From positions 3,457-67,456 of the forward strand of contig CBFIIS010000001.1 of assembly GCA_965662715.1 (NCBI GenBank): a DNA stretch of 64,000 bases, in the 5' to 3' direction. A program made the position numbers and the translations under genes. The DNA comes from MGIIa-L1 sp965662715. GTDB lineage: Archaea > Thermoplasmatota > Poseidoniia > Poseidoniales > Poseidoniaceae. The notes below the pieces were generated by a model. That model saw only the letters and a list, made by a program, of their open reading frames with translations, had not been told where the DNA came from and did not search any database. Shown in pieces: positions 46,372-55,864 of the stretch. Each line of letters starts with the position of its first letter. Within the stretch, counting starts at the first letter, position 1.

Positions 46372-47103
46372 CTATTCTTCCTCGTATGAAGCCGAGAGTT
46401 GGTGCATTAGTTCTGCAAGCGCTTCCTCAGCATCTGCACACGCAAGGATTTGTTGTTTGGACTCGAGACCATTCAAGATCAAAGCCGCTACTGTGAAGAC
46501 CGAGTTTGGATCCTCATCGACCACATGCTCGACCCTTTCCTCGACCCAACCATCGAGGACCTGCTCGTCGATTCTCAAGACTGCACCAATACGATTGAGT
46601 ACGCCATTGAGGAGTTCCTTGAGCATGGTCTGATGAGTGAGCGAGGTCGGTTCTGAGGCTTCGTAGAATCGAACATTACCGGAAATATACAATTTGTGAT
46701 GTGGGGCTTCCTCAGGTATGTGTTCGAGCAGGGTTTGTAAATCGGGAAAAAGCCCATCCTCGTTGAGCAAGGAGGCCATTGAGGGGTGTTCAAATGGTGG
46801 CAAAGCAGGTGGAATGATCTTTTCCACGGTGAATCGTCTGCGGCCAACAATGGAGATGAAATGGTTACTTCCTTTGGTGTCATGCTCCAATATTTCTGCT
46901 TCACAACCATGGGTTCGTGGACCGTCCCAATGGTTACTAGGTTCGAAAGGATCGTTCATCACGAGGCCGAAGTTCTTGTTGTCAAGCAGGCAATCATCCA
47001 ACATTTGTCGATACCTTGGTTCAAACACCCGTAACTCCTGGACCTCACCAGGCATCAAGACCATTGGGAGAACAAAGAGAGGGAGAGCATCTTGCCTCGT
47101 CAT
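46372..47103 (-). CDS. Lon N-terminal-domain protein
   Basis: The 243-residue product matches the Lon substrate-binding (LAN) domain: LPLFVLPMVLMPGEVQELRVFEPRYRQML, then FISIVGRRRFTVEKI. There is no ATPase or protease part. Stand-alone LAN proteins occur widely with unclear function. The stop is TAG; here in-frame downstream codons do not look protein-like and run into panB, so this UAG is probably a real stop. Confidence 0.85.
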   Translation of the reverse strand: MTRQDALPLFVLPMVLMPGEVQELRVFEPRYRQMLDDCLLDNKNFGLVMNDPFEPSNHWDGPRTHGCEAEILEHDTKGSNHFISIVGRRRFTVEKIIPPALPPFEHPSMASLLNEDGLFPDLQTLLEHIPEEAPHHKLYISGNVRFYEASEPTSLTHQTMLKELLNGVLNRIGAVLRIDEQVLDGWVEERVEHVVDEDPNSVFTVAALILNGLESKQQILACADAEEALAELMHQLSASYEEE

Positions 47104-47141
47104 GGTGGTGATTAGTCAGAACCGCTTTTGAAGATGTGTTC

Positions 47142-48605
47142 TCAAGCATCGTCCTCATTTGGCGCCATGACGCAAATATTGGTTGTCTCAGAAAAGAATC
47201 CAAGGGACCATTGGCCACCTTCTCGACCGACACCTGAATGTTTTACACCGCCAAATGGGGTTCTCAAATCACGGTGCAACCATGTGTTGATCCAAACAAT
47301 ACCAGTGTCGATGGTTTGAGCAAGTGCTTGACCAACTTCAAGGTCCTGTGTCCAAATTGATCCGGCCAATCCATATTCGGTTGCGTTGGCCATGGTCGTC
47401 GCTTCATCGAGTGTGTCGAAGGTGTGAACAGTCACCACTGGGCCGAAAATCTCCTCGGTAGCGCACCTCGAGAGATGGCTCAATCCGCTAATGACAGTTG
47501 GTGCAAGGTAGGCGCCTTCTGTGGTTGGCCCAACCTCTCCAACCATGTCTCGAGTTCCACCTGTGAGAATTTCCCCGCCTTCATCAATTGCGAGTTGGAT
47601 GTAGGATTCGACCTTGGCCAAATGCTCCATGGAAATCACGGTTCCAATTTGGGTCGATTCCTCTTTCGGGTCGCCAATTCGCATCGACTTCACCTCGCTG
47701 ACAAATCGCTCTAAGAAGGCATCAGCAATTGACGAGTGGAGCATGAGGCGTGAGCCACACAAGCACACTTGTCCGGAATTCGTGAAAGCAGCACGAACTG
47801 ACCCTTGGACGGCTTTGTCGAGATCCGCATCTTCCAACACTATCGTGGCGTTTTTCCCTCCAAGTTCCAAAGAGAGTTTCTTGAACATAGGCGCAGCTGT
47901 CGCGGCAACAATGCGTCCAGTTGCAGTACCACCCGTGAATGAAATGCCGTTGATGATTGGATGTTCTAAGATGGCTTGCCCTACTTCTGGGCCAAGGCCA
48001 TGAACCAGATTGAAGACCCCTTTGGGCAATTTCAATTCGTGAAGTGTTTCTGCGAGGATGTGGGCGGTAAGCGGAGTCATTTCGCTTGGTTTAGCAACGA
48101 TTGCATTACCCATGAGCAGTGCGGGAGCAACCTTCCATGACATCAGGTAGAGTGGTAGATTCCACGGTGTAATGAGGCCAACCACACCCAATCCATTTCG
48201 ATGAACGAGGTTGATGGCGTCTTCCATCTCAAATGTCAATGGAGTCTGCTGCCGTCCGAAGTTGGCAAAAAATCTGAAATTTTCTACCGAGCGACTTGCA
48301 TCGACTCTGCGGGCGAGGGAAATCGGTTTGCCAGTATCAAGTGATTCTGCCTGGGCAATGGCCTCATGTTTTGCTTGCAGTGCATCAGCAATCAGATCGA
48401 GCCAATCGGCACGGTCTTCAAGCGAAAGAGCGTTCCATTTCGGTTGCGCTGCTTTTGCTGCATATGCTGCCTGTTCGATATCTTGATGTTCTGAGCGTGG
48501 GATGGTCGCGATGAGTTGACCAGTGGCTGGATTGATATCATCAAGCGTTCGGCCAGAGACAGCCGGTACAAACCGTCCATCGATGTAGTTCATCAATGCA
48601 AGCAT
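47142..48605 (-). CDS. Aldehyde dehydrogenase, 2-aminomuconic-semialdehyde-dehydrogenase-like
   Basis: The 487-residue product carries ALDH motifs: ITPWNLPLYL, LSLELGGKNA (Glu), NSGQVCLCGSRL (catalytic Cys) and EEIFGPVV. The C-terminal stretch RDLRTPFGGVKHSGVGREGG is characteristic of the ALDH8/AmnC group acting on 2-aminomuconate or hydroxymuconate semialdehydes. That matches the product expected from the LigB pair nearby. It sits 2 bases after the asparaginase II gene on the same strand. Confidence 0.87.
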   Translation of the reverse strand: MLALMNYIDGRFVPAVSGRTLDDINPATGQLIATIPRSEHQDIEQAAYAAKAAQPKWNALSLEDRADWLDLIADALQAKHEAIAQAESLDTGKPISLARRVDASRSVENFRFFANFGRQQTPLTFEMEDAINLVHRNGLGVVGLITPWNLPLYLMSWKVAPALLMGNAIVAKPSEMTPLTAHILAETLHELKLPKGVFNLVHGLGPEVGQAILEHPIINGISFTGGTATGRIVAATAAPMFKKLSLELGGKNATIVLEDADLDKAVQGSVRAAFTNSGQVCLCGSRLMLHSSIADAFLERFVSEVKSMRIGDPKEESTQIGTVISMEHLAKVESYIQLAIDEGGEILTGGTRDMVGEVGPTTEGAYLAPTVISGLSHLSRCATEEIFGPVVTVHTFDTLDEATTMANATEYGLAGSIWTQDLEVGQALAQTIDTGIVWINTWLHRDLRTPFGGVKHSGVGREGGQWSLGFFSETTNICVMAPNEDDA

Positions 48606-48607
48606 GG

Positions 48608-49723
48608 TTACATCTCCACATCATAGAGCCAGCGATCTTGATCGGGATCCCATTCATCCCAAGTTGGCAATGTTTCCAACACTTCGAGGTATTTTTCTGG
48701 AACTATGCCTGGAACAATGAACGCTTTTTGTCGATGCAGTGGGTAGGGATTTCTCAGGTTAATACCCAACACACCCAATACGGCACGGGCCACGTACCAG
48801 GTTGCCTGCGAATTCCATCCGTGTGCAATCTTGACAACAATGCCAAGACCCTTAGGATAATCAGGGTGTTCAATGGCTAAACCGAGCAATCCATCTGCGC
48901 CCTCCTTAGCAATGACTTTGCCTTCTCCGGCCTTCAAAACGGTTGAATCCAACCTGTTGAATCCACCGACAAGATCTGGATGCCTGACCATCGCCTCCCA
49001 AATCCAATCCTTGTCCTTATCGCGAACCAATCCTGCATAGATTTGAGCTAATTCTGCAACGGTGTTGGATACTGTTGGAAGGCCGCAACCGTCCTTTGCG
49101 ATTCTCAAAGGCGTCCAATCTTCTCCAAGGTATGTCCTGATTTCTTTCATGTAAGCGTGGAACACTTCGTGAGTTGGGAGGGTGTAACCAGCTCGATTCC
49201 ATCCTTTTTTCCTGCACCCGTGAAGGATGGCAGCGTGTTCTCCTGAGCACGTATGGAACCATCGTCGAGGGCGACGAACTTGGCGCCCGAATTGGATGAG
49301 TGGGACATCGAGTGGGGTGAGCATCAGTGGCCATTCTTCCTGAGAGAGCAAGGACTGGGCTGCAGCAACGTGCTCTGTGTCACCATTATGCGATGCGACT
49401 GCAATCGCCTTTTGTTCCCAGCTGGTTTCTGCCAACTCATCGGTGAACGCCTTCAACATGAAGGGTTTCATCATCGAACGGCCATAACAGAGCACATTAC
49501 CTCCAAAGGAGTGAATCACCTCATCACCGTGAGCCCAAGCGACAGCACCATGGATTGTGGTTTCTGAAACACCATTTCTTCGATAATCCACCAATGGCTC
49601 CCAAGCAACTTCGCGTCCGGTAGGGATCCCTTCCACCTGTTCTCCAAGTGGACTGTCTGGATAGAGCGTGCTCCCTGGGCGGCCCGGTTCGACTGCTGAA
49701 GGGGTATCGTGTTCAATCGACAT
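48608..49723 (-). CDS. Asparaginase II family protein
   Basis: The 371-residue product has the motifs of the PF06089-type thermolabile asparaginase II family: YGRSMMKPFMLKAF, HTCSGEHAAIL (canonical KCSGKHxGM) and KDGCGLPT. Members hydrolyse asparagine or act on related amides. The family also occurs in amino-acid and amide catabolism clusters, which fits the setting between the ALDH and the monooxygenase. Confidence 0.85.
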   Translation of the reverse strand: MSIEHDTPSAVEPGRPGSTLYPDSPLGEQVEGIPTGREVAWEPLVDYRRNGVSETTIHGAVAWAHGDEVIHSFGGNVLCYGRSMMKPFMLKAFTDELAETSWEQKAIAVASHNGDTEHVAAAQSLLSQEEWPLMLTPLDVPLIQFGRQVRRPRRWFHTCSGEHAAILHGCRKKGWNRAGYTLPTHEVFHAYMKEIRTYLGEDWTPLRIAKDGCGLPTVSNTVAELAQIYAGLVRDKDKDWIWEAMVRHPDLVGGFNRLDSTVLKAGEGKVIAKEGADGLLGLAIEHPDYPKGLGIVVKIAHGWNSQATWYVARAVLGVLGINLRNPYPLHRQKAFIVPGIVPEKYLEVLETLPTWDEWDPDQDRWLYDVEM

Positions 49724-49732
49724 TGGAGCACC

Positions 49733-50980
49733 TCAATTTCCTAACTTTGATTCGACAAGTGGAACGACTTGTTCCATGTACGCGGTCATGTTGCGGCAGA
49801 CTCGATCTGAGTCATGATTAAAGAAATCGAACCATGCCATAATTCGGTCTTCTGGATGGAAGCGCTCGAAGATTTGCTGTGCGATTTCCTCGACGTTACC
49901 GATGAGGGCATTGTTTGCAGCGTTGCTCACCTTTGAAGGATCAATCGTTCCTTCCAATGCGTTCCAGTACGCGCCGAGTGCCGCATCGGCTTCACGATGC
50001 GCTGCTTCACTCTGTTGTTCTGGCGATAATCCCTCCTCTGCGTTAAGGAAGACAAAAGATGTTCTTGGCATGTCTCGGCGCTGCCATGCTCCGCCATCTG
50101 CGTGGAACACTGATGCCATTCGTTCATGCGTCGCCTCAATGACTTCCGGTTTTGTAATGGAGAGATTGAACACCTTCACTGGAGAAAACGAGTTGAGGAA
50201 GGTTTGTGCTCTTGGATCATGCGTACCTGCCACAAGTTCAAGCAATTCTCTCCTGAATGTGTTTGGAACAATCTTCAAATCTTCGAACACATATCGCTTC
50301 TGGATGTGGATTTCGTTTGGTAGTGTTGTCATACCTTCGAATTCAACCGCAGCGGATTGCACCCGTTCCCAATCCTCGTCAGAACGGAAATTAGCACGCG
50401 TCAAAACAGTGTCATAGGTTGTTGAGGAACTGACAACATCGCCGCGCAACAGACGTAGAAATATTTCCCCAGCTTCCATGAAAATTTGCCCTCGTAGTGC
50501 TGGCCATGCTGCCTCCTCGACGGATGTTCGTGGCACGATACCATAGGGGCGGGCCATGAATTCAAAGCGACCTGCGGAAAAACCGACGTGTAATTTCCGA
50601 TGTTCATCTGGATTCATACCGTGTAACATCAATGTGTTCGCAATTCGTTCAGCCTGAGCGATCGGCCCACCAGAAGCTAAAATTGAAACAACAGCACTGC
50701 CGATCTCAATCGAGGTTGTTCTGCGAAAAGATTCCATGGCCAGTTGAGGGAAATCGGTACAAAGCCCTACTTCGCCTTGCCAGTGAGGTACGACTGGACG
50801 TGAATTGCTCTTCTGCGTCTCGGTGGAAAGATGAGCTTGAGCAATCCATCCAACACCAAAACCAAGGCGATCTGCACATTCCAATTGTTGGAAGTAATTG
50901 GCAAACATTTCGTCCTCCAACGGCACACGACCCGCGGCATCGGGGGTCTGGCTGATGGAGAAAAAGATGTCATGGTCCAT
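49733..50980 (-). CDS. Luciferase-like flavin-dependent monooxygenase
   Basis: The 415-residue product has a TIM-barrel pattern: ECADRLGFGVGWIAQAHLS near the N-terminus, IEIGSAVVSILASGGP, RKLHVGFSAGRFEFMARPYG and an NALIGNVEEIAQQIFERF ending typical of bacterial luciferase-like monooxygenases. It uses reduced flavin and oxygen; the substrate is unknown. ATG at 50980 is chosen with GGTG 10 bases upstream; the alternative GTG at 50989 gives three more residues. First gene of the run towards panB. Confidence 0.84.
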   Translation of the reverse strand: MDHDIFFSISQTPDAAGRVPLEDEMFANYFQQLECADRLGFGVGWIAQAHLSTETQKSNSRPVVPHWQGEVGLCTDFPQLAMESFRRTTSIEIGSAVVSILASGGPIAQAERIANTLMLHGMNPDEHRKLHVGFSAGRFEFMARPYGIVPRTSVEEAAWPALRGQIFMEAGEIFLRLLRGDVVSSSTTYDTVLTRANFRSDEDWERVQSAAVEFEGMTTLPNEIHIQKRYVFEDLKIVPNTFRRELLELVAGTHDPRAQTFLNSFSPVKVFNLSITKPEVIEATHERMASVFHADGGAWQRRDMPRTSFVFLNAEEGLSPEQQSEAAHREADAALGAYWNALEGTIDPSKVSNAANNALIGNVEEIAQQIFERFHPEDRIMAWFDFFNHDSDRVCRNMTAYMEQVVPLVESKLGN

Positions 50981-51049
50981 AGGTGGCACCGGTCATTCCA
51001 GTCGGAGGCACATCATAACGAGTGTGGCTGTTTTGTTTGAAAAAACGAA

Positions 51050-51895
51050 TCAAGAATTTTTTCGTGAATCGGTCTCATTGTTGAACGAAGTAAGGGCTTC
51101 AATTCGTTGCCGCACGGCGATTGGGGTCGGCAATCCGGCGTTGATGAACGCATGTAAGCAATCTGAAAGTTGCAACATTGCCGTTTCATAATCTTCTTCG
51201 ATTTCTGCAATGTCAGCAAGTCCCCAACGTGCGACGAGTTGGCCTGACAGGTCTTCAAGTGCTAATGCTAAATCCAGTGATTGACCATACAGATCTTTTG
51301 CCGCATCAAATTGTCCGAGCGTCGCTTGGCTGTGACCCATATCTGCCATGGCTTCCATTTGGCCTTCTTCGTCCTTAAGTTTCATCAAAAGTTCAATTCG
51401 TCTCGAAGCATGAACTAGAGCGATTTCGTGCTGATGTTGTTTCTTTGCTAAAGCCTCGAGCAGTGCTAAACCGTAGACAATTCCATGCTCATCGTTGATT
51501 TTTTCACGCAATCGTAGGGACCTGCTTGCGAACATTTGGGCTTCTTCATAGGCTTCATTCGCCATGTGAAGAAGAGCGACATGATGGGCGACTGCAGCAG
51601 AGAGAGGCTCACCAGACTCGATCAGTTCTGTTTTAGCCGTGAGTTCGGAGAGATCGTCAATGGAAGCATTGGTCATTTTCATCTCCTCAAATGAAGCCCA
51701 ACCCGATTCAATTTCATCAGCTGCAATATTCTTGGCATGAGCGAGAAGTCGATCGGCAAGTGCTTCATCATCCAACTCTATGGCAAGGGGAATCAAACGG
51801 AGAGCCAAGGGTGTGTTGATGTCCTCCATAGCCCCGCCTTGGGTCAACATATCCAAGATTCGTCGGGCCTGCTCGGGTGTGACCTCGCCGTCCAT
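51050..51895 (-). CDS. TPR-repeat protein
   Basis: The 281-residue product is helical throughout. TPR-like units are visible from about residue 95 (SAAVAHHVALLHMANEAYEE, then YGLALLEALAKKQHQHEIAL, MADMGHSQATLGQFDAAKDL and ARWGLADIAEIEEDYETAM). Probably a protein-protein scaffold; the partner is unknown. It diverges from the nuclease-like gene by 88 bp. Confidence 0.78.
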   Translation of the reverse strand: MDGEVTPEQARRILDMLTQGGAMEDINTPLALRLIPLAIELDDEALADRLLAHAKNIAADEIESGWASFEEMKMTNASIDDLSELTAKTELIESGEPLSAAVAHHVALLHMANEAYEEAQMFASRSLRLREKINDEHGIVYGLALLEALAKKQHQHEIALVHASRRIELLMKLKDEEGQMEAMADMGHSQATLGQFDAAKDLYGQSLDLALALEDLSGQLVARWGLADIAEIEEDYETAMLQLSDCLHAFINAGLPTPIAVRQRIEALTSFNNETDSRKNS

Positions 51896-51983
51896 ACTCA
51901 GCGCTGGCCCTTCGCGTCAAGAACATATCTCTTGGCCGTTGTCGAGGTTCAACCTTCATACGCAAGAAACACCCCCGTCCATC

Positions 51984-52958
51984 ATGGGCAAGTATGACGG
52001 CTACTTGCAAGGGCTCAGCATCGCGGCGATTCTCATCCTCGCTCCGCTTGCCCTCCAAACCTTACTCTCACAAGAAGAAGCACAAGTGGTCTATGTCGCA
52101 GTGCCTGTCGAGGTGGAAAATGATACCATTGCACCTGATTCAGGCAATGAAGAGGCGAGGGCTCCAGAGTTAAACCGGTCTGAAGTGGCTCGAATTGCAA
52201 CATTCAACATCAAGGTGTTTGGCGAAACCAAAATGGGGAAACCTGACGTTGTCGCGGTGCTTGTTGAAACTGTACTCAGGTATGATTTGGTTGCTGTTCA
52301 AGAAATCAAGGACATTGATCAAACCGTCCCCTATGATTTCCTTGATGCCATCAATAACCAAAGTCAAACCGAGTGGGCAATGATGTTGAGCCCACGTTCT
52401 GGCCTTCAGGAAGATGACCGCTCATCACAAGAGCAGTACGCCTTTTATTACAATACGGCTGTCTTCGAAGCGGTTGGAAATGGCAGTCTGTACAATGACA
52501 GTGAACATGATTCCTTTCAACGTGAGCCGTTCCAAGGAAGGTTCTCTTTGTTGGATGTCGAAGGAAACAAGACGATGTTTGATTTGAGCCTCATCACCGT
52601 CCACACAAAACCAGCAGCTGCTGTTGAAGAGATCAATGCGATGGGCGTGGTTGCATCGACCTACCTTGAACAATATCCCGATGAAGAAGACCTTGTTATC
52701 CTCGGTGATCTCAACGCAGATTGCACCTACGCATCCGAACAGGATCTTTCCAATTCAGCCTTGGCTGGAGGAAATTACACATGGCTGGTGGGCAATGATG
52801 CGGATACAACGGTGTCACAGAGTGCCTGCGCCTATGACCGAATTCTCACCAATGGCGATCTTAGTGGACGACTGACATCCAACTGGGGCATTGATATGGT
52901 CTTTGATAGCACGGATGTGTCTGACCATTATCCAGTATGGTTCGACATCATACGATGA
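51984..52958 (+). CDS. Exported or anchored DNase I-like endonuclease/phosphatase
   Basis: The 324-residue product has an N-terminal signal anchor (LSIAAILILAPLALQTLL) and an acidic linker. An endonuclease/exonuclease/phosphatase domain follows: IATFNIKVFGE, VAVQEIKD (metal Glu), VILGDLNADCTY (Asp/Asn) and SDHYPVWFDI (catalytic His). The layout matches secreted DNase I relatives, suggesting extracellular DNA or phosphate scavenging. ATG at 51984; the much longer frame (from 51780) would overlap the TPR gene. Confidence 0.85.
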   Translation: MGKYDGYLQGLSIAAILILAPLALQTLLSQEEAQVVYVAVPVEVENDTIAPDSGNEEARAPELNRSEVARIATFNIKVFGETKMGKPDVVAVLVETVLRYDLVAVQEIKDIDQTVPYDFLDAINNQSQTEWAMMLSPRSGLQEDDRSSQEQYAFYYNTAVFEAVGNGSLYNDSEHDSFQREPFQGRFSLLDVEGNKTMFDLSLITVHTKPAAAVEEINAMGVVASTYLEQYPDEEDLVILGDLNADCTYASEQDLSNSALAGGNYTWLVGNDADTTVSQSACAYDRILTNGDLSGRLTSNWGIDMVFDSTDVSDHYPVWFDIIR

Positions 52959-53774
52959 TCAAATGCTTCGCAGTCGACCGCCATCAACCGCAAGGCTAAC
53001 CCCACGAATGCCACCCGATGCGGGAAGCGCCAAGAATGTGAGAGCAGATGCGGTTTCTAAGGGATCGATCAAACGCTCAATTGGAACCTGGCCAAGCCAG
53101 CCAGATTGGACTTCATCAAGCGATTTTCCGGTGCGCTCTTGAATTGACAAAGCCAACGAGCCAAGTCTGTCTGTGTCAGTGAATCCGGGCAAGACGTTGT
53201 TGATGGTGATGCAAGGTGCCAATTCTCTCGAAAGTGTCTTGGCCCATGATGCCATGGCTCCTCGAAGGGTGTTGGAAAGGCCAATATTGGGGATTGGCTC
53301 CTTGACAGAGGTGGAAATAATTTGGATAATACGACCATAGCCTTCTGCTTCCATTCCGGGTGCGAGAAGTTGAGTCAATGTGTGTGCTGCGTGGAGGTGG
53401 CGTTTGAATGGGGCCTCAAAGTCACTCAGGGCATTGGCCAGTAAAGGACCACCGGGAGGGCCTGCTGCGTTGTTGACAAGAACATGCACTGCGCCGCGTT
53501 GAGCAAGTAAAGTCGGGATGGCTGATTGAATGGCATCCTGATCTTCAAGGTCGAGAGCAAGAGGGGCGTGCTCGCCCGAACCTAGATTCGACAACTCGTC
53601 ACAAAGCGTGGTGAGGGATGCTGCATTTCTGGCACAAACTGTGACGTTTGCCCCAGCTTTTGCCATCATCATGGCGGTTGCCCTTCCAATGCCTTTGCTC
53701 GCTCCACACACCAAAGCATGCTTTCCTTTCAATGCCGTGCTAGCGTAGGGGAAGTCATCACCGAGGAGGTCCAT
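52959..53774 (-). CDS. SDR-family protein lacking the classical Tyr-Lys pair
   Basis: The 271-residue product has the Rossmann motif GASKGIGRATA, the NNAAGPPGG segment (NNAG-like) and the C-terminal LPASGGIRGVSLAVDGG of FabG-like enzymes. At the usual YxxxK position the sequence reads GLSNTLRGAM, so both catalytic Tyr and Lys are absent; the Ser region (ISTSVK) remains. Either an atypical SDR or a non-enzymatic one. ATG at 53774. It converges with the nuclease gene (no gap). Confidence 0.82.
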   Translation of the reverse strand: MDLLGDDFPYASTALKGKHALVCGASKGIGRATAMMMAKAGANVTVCARNAASLTTLCDELSNLGSGEHAPLALDLEDQDAIQSAIPTLLAQRGAVHVLVNNAAGPPGGPLLANALSDFEAPFKRHLHAAHTLTQLLAPGMEAEGYGRIIQIISTSVKEPIPNIGLSNTLRGAMASWAKTLSRELAPCITINNVLPGFTDTDRLGSLALSIQERTGKSLDEVQSGWLGQVPIERLIDPLETASALTFLALPASGGIRGVSLAVDGGRLRSI

Positions 53775-53818
53775 GGACACCGCAACAGGTAGCCTCACAT
53801 AGGTCTTGGGATGCCAAC

Positions 53819-54565
53819 CTACAACCAATCGATAATGGCATTCAATTGAACCAGCCAGTCATCGCTTGCAACGTCTATGACCGAATAGTGATCACCGGGG
53901 AGCCAGAGTTTCTGGACTTCGACACCTTTGGCTTTCATGACTCTGGCATAGGTTTCTGATTGTTCCTTTGGAACATCCTTGTCCCTCTCACCATGAACGA
54001 GAAGGATCGAAACATCTGCTGGATGATCCACTGGATTGAGTTGTCGCCATACCTCTGGCATCTCATTTGGACCAGCGCCAATCCATCTACGTACCGCATC
54101 ACCTTCATCGGAGAGGTTCGCATGATCAGCGGCAATGAGATCCGTAATCGGTGCTTGCGCGATGGTGAGCCATGGCCTGCGTTCTGCTTTTGAGGCAAGC
54201 ATCAAAGCGAGGTGACCACCAGCAGAGTGGCCCATAATCATGGAACGAGTGATATCAACTCCTGGAAGCAAAGCAAGCTGTCCCCACGCTCGCAGAACAT
54301 CAGAAAGGGTGTCCATCCAGACACCTTCATCACCATCACTCCAGCCTTTGAATTCAATGTTCCATGCAGCAATGCCAGCCTCAGCAAGATCATCACCAAT
54401 CGGTCGCATGAGTTCACTCGTCCATGCACTTTTCCAAAATCCTCCGTGGATGAGCATCACGCATGGGACCCCCGCGGCGTTTTGGAATGGTGATGGGTCA
54501 TCTGGCATGTGAAGGTCAGCAAACTGCCATGGTTCGGCACCCCACTGCATCCGGTCAACGCCCAT
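53819..54565 (-). CDS. Alpha/beta hydrolase, arylformamidase-like
   Basis: The 248-residue product has an oxyanion motif HGGFWKSAW and nucleophile GHSAGGHLA, followed by an Asp in LVHGERDKDVP and a His in GDHYSVID. HGGxW plus GHSAG is typical of kynurenine formamidases (Bna7/AFMID). That would link to tryptophan breakdown and the aminomuconate genes, but specificity is inferred. ATG at 54565 (or 54550). Stop is TAG; only seven codons follow before a TGA. Confidence 0.78.
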   Translation of the reverse strand: MGVDRMQWGAEPWQFADLHMPDDPSPFQNAAGVPCVMLIHGGFWKSAWTSELMRPIGDDLAEAGIAAWNIEFKGWSDGDEGVWMDTLSDVLRAWGQLALLPGVDITRSMIMGHSAGGHLALMLASKAERRPWLTIAQAPITDLIAADHANLSDEGDAVRRWIGAGPNEMPEVWRQLNPVDHPADVSILLVHGERDKDVPKEQSETYARVMKAKGVEVQKLWLPGDHYSVIDVASDDWLVQLNAIIDWL

Positions 54566-54647
54566 GTTCGCCTTTGTCCGTGTCTTCCCTATCACCCTTG
54601 CCTTGAGCCGCACAAGATTTGAAGAGAGAGATTCATCAGGAGGTGGT

Positions 54648-55097
54648 ATGACCAACCCACTTGATATTGGATTTACAGACATGAATGGCAATATCACAAC
54701 CCTTCGCACCCTTGGTGGCGAAGGCACTTCCACATGGGTCGTCGTCAATGTGGCGAGCGCTTGTGGTTTCACCCGTCAATACGCTGGTCTCCAAACCCTC
54801 TCAGAACAAGATGGTGTCACCGTGGTTGGATTCCCATGCAACCAATTTGGAGGACAAGAACCAGGAACCCATGAAGAGATCTGTGCGTTCACAAGTGAAA
54901 AATTCCAGGTAACGTTTCCCTTGATGGCTAAAGTCGATGTCAAAGGTGATGATGCGGCACCATTGTTTCAAGCCTTGACAGCAGCCACCGAAAACACAAG
55001 TAATATCCGTTGGAACTTCTCCAAGTTCGTTCTTGACAGCGAAGGCTCGGTCACGAGGTTCGGTTCAAGAGACGAACCCGAGAACCTCCTTGCCTGA
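54648..55097 (+). CDS. Glutathione-peroxidase-family thiol peroxidase
   Basis: The 149-residue product has the family motifs NVASACGFTRQY with the peroxidatic Cys, GFPCNQFGGQEPG with the resolving-type Cys and the WNFSKFVLD Trp/Asn site. It reduces hydroperoxides, probably with thioredoxin. AGGAGG (54639-54644) sets the ATG at 54648. It diverges from the hydrolase by 82 bp. The aerobic lifestyle implied agrees with oxygen-dependent HemF. Confidence 0.92.
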   Translation: MTNPLDIGFTDMNGNITTLRTLGGEGTSTWVVVNVASACGFTRQYAGLQTLSEQDGVTVVGFPCNQFGGQEPGTHEEICAFTSEKFQVTFPLMAKVDVKGDDAAPLFQALTAATENTSNIRWNFSKFVLDSEGSVTRFGSRDEPENLLA

Positions 55098-55119
55098 GCG
55101 ACGCCGTTTAATGTTCGTT

Positions 55120-55635
55120 TCAATCGATGGTGACGAAGTTGACCTGTCCGGTGTCGACATCGTAGATTGCGCCTTCAATAATCGTGTTGGGTTTGACCAA
55201 TGGATTTGTGCGGAGTGATTTGACATCGGACACCAATTTCTCCATCTGGTTTTCAACCACAGCCGGGTGATAGTTGCTTACATCAGCACCTGTGTTGGAT
55301 GCGACCGTAGTTCGAACAGACTCCAAGGTTGCTGCAGCCATGCCACATCGCGTATGTGGCATGATGAGAATTCGATCACAGTTGAGGACATTGTTCGCAA
55401 CAATGAGGTCACTCACCATGTTCGAATTCAGTTGTGCTCCGCCATTTCGCATGACTTTCATATCGCCAATGGAAAAGCCAAGCGCTTCATGGGGCAGAAT
55501 TCGACAATCCATGCAGGTCAACAGAAGAAGATGACGGGCAGGAAGGCCGGGTGTACTTTGACCATTGAACCTGGCAACATACCCTTCGTTTCCTTCGACG
55601 ATATCCGAAAAATTACTCCCCGTTCCATCCTCCAT
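55120..55635 (-). CDS. Beta-class carbonic anhydrase
   Basis: The 171-residue product has LLTCMDCRILP (Cys ligand and Asp), VMRNGGAQ and IMPHTRCGM (His and Cys ligands), the zinc site of beta carbonic anhydrases. It interconverts CO2 and bicarbonate. ATG at 55635; the TTG at 55641 is unlikely. A TATA-like AAATAAAA lies about 35 bases upstream on the minus strand. It converges with the peroxidase gene. Confidence 0.92.
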   Translation of the reverse strand: MEDGTGSNFSDIVEGNEGYVARFNGQSTPGLPARHLLLLTCMDCRILPHEALGFSIGDMKVMRNGGAQLNSNMVSDLIVANNVLNCDRILIMPHTRCGMAAATLESVRTTVASNTGADVSNYHPAVVENQMEKLVSDVKSLRTNPLVKPNTIIEGAIYDVDTGQVNFVTID

Positions 55636-55665
55636 GTTCAATGCCCTGCAGCGACTGCACTTGAG

Positions 55666-55691
55666 TTTTATTTACCTCTCACGCTTTATTT
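55666..55691. promoter_or_regulatory. AT-rich divergent promoter region, carbonic anhydrase / heme operon
   Basis: Two TATA-like stretches, TTTTATTTA (55666-55674) and CTTTATTT (55684-55691), lie between the divergent carbonic anhydrase and hemA genes. The first is well placed for the minus-strand gene. The second is about 75 bases from the TTG at 55766. Transcription starts are not determined. Confidence 0.35.
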
Positions 55692-55864
55692 GATGAATTC
55701 TTTACGACAATGGCAAAACCACAGTTTTGAATAGTCGGGCGCCGCCGAAAAATTGAGGGTGAGGTTTGACTGGCGAACGCTTCCTCGAAATCAACCTGAA
55801 AAGGTTCGTTCAACAACCGCATGCTTCCGAAGTGGATGGCGATTTCCATGACCCAAAAGAACTG

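Noticed and set aside
46372..46374. UAG of the Lon-domain gene as another recoded codon
   Set aside because: About 33 in-frame codons follow, but they are Arg/Pro-rich and run into the panB start; not protein-like.
53819..53821. UAG of the arylformamidase-like gene as recoded
   Set aside because: Only seven codons follow before TGA; the domain is already complete.
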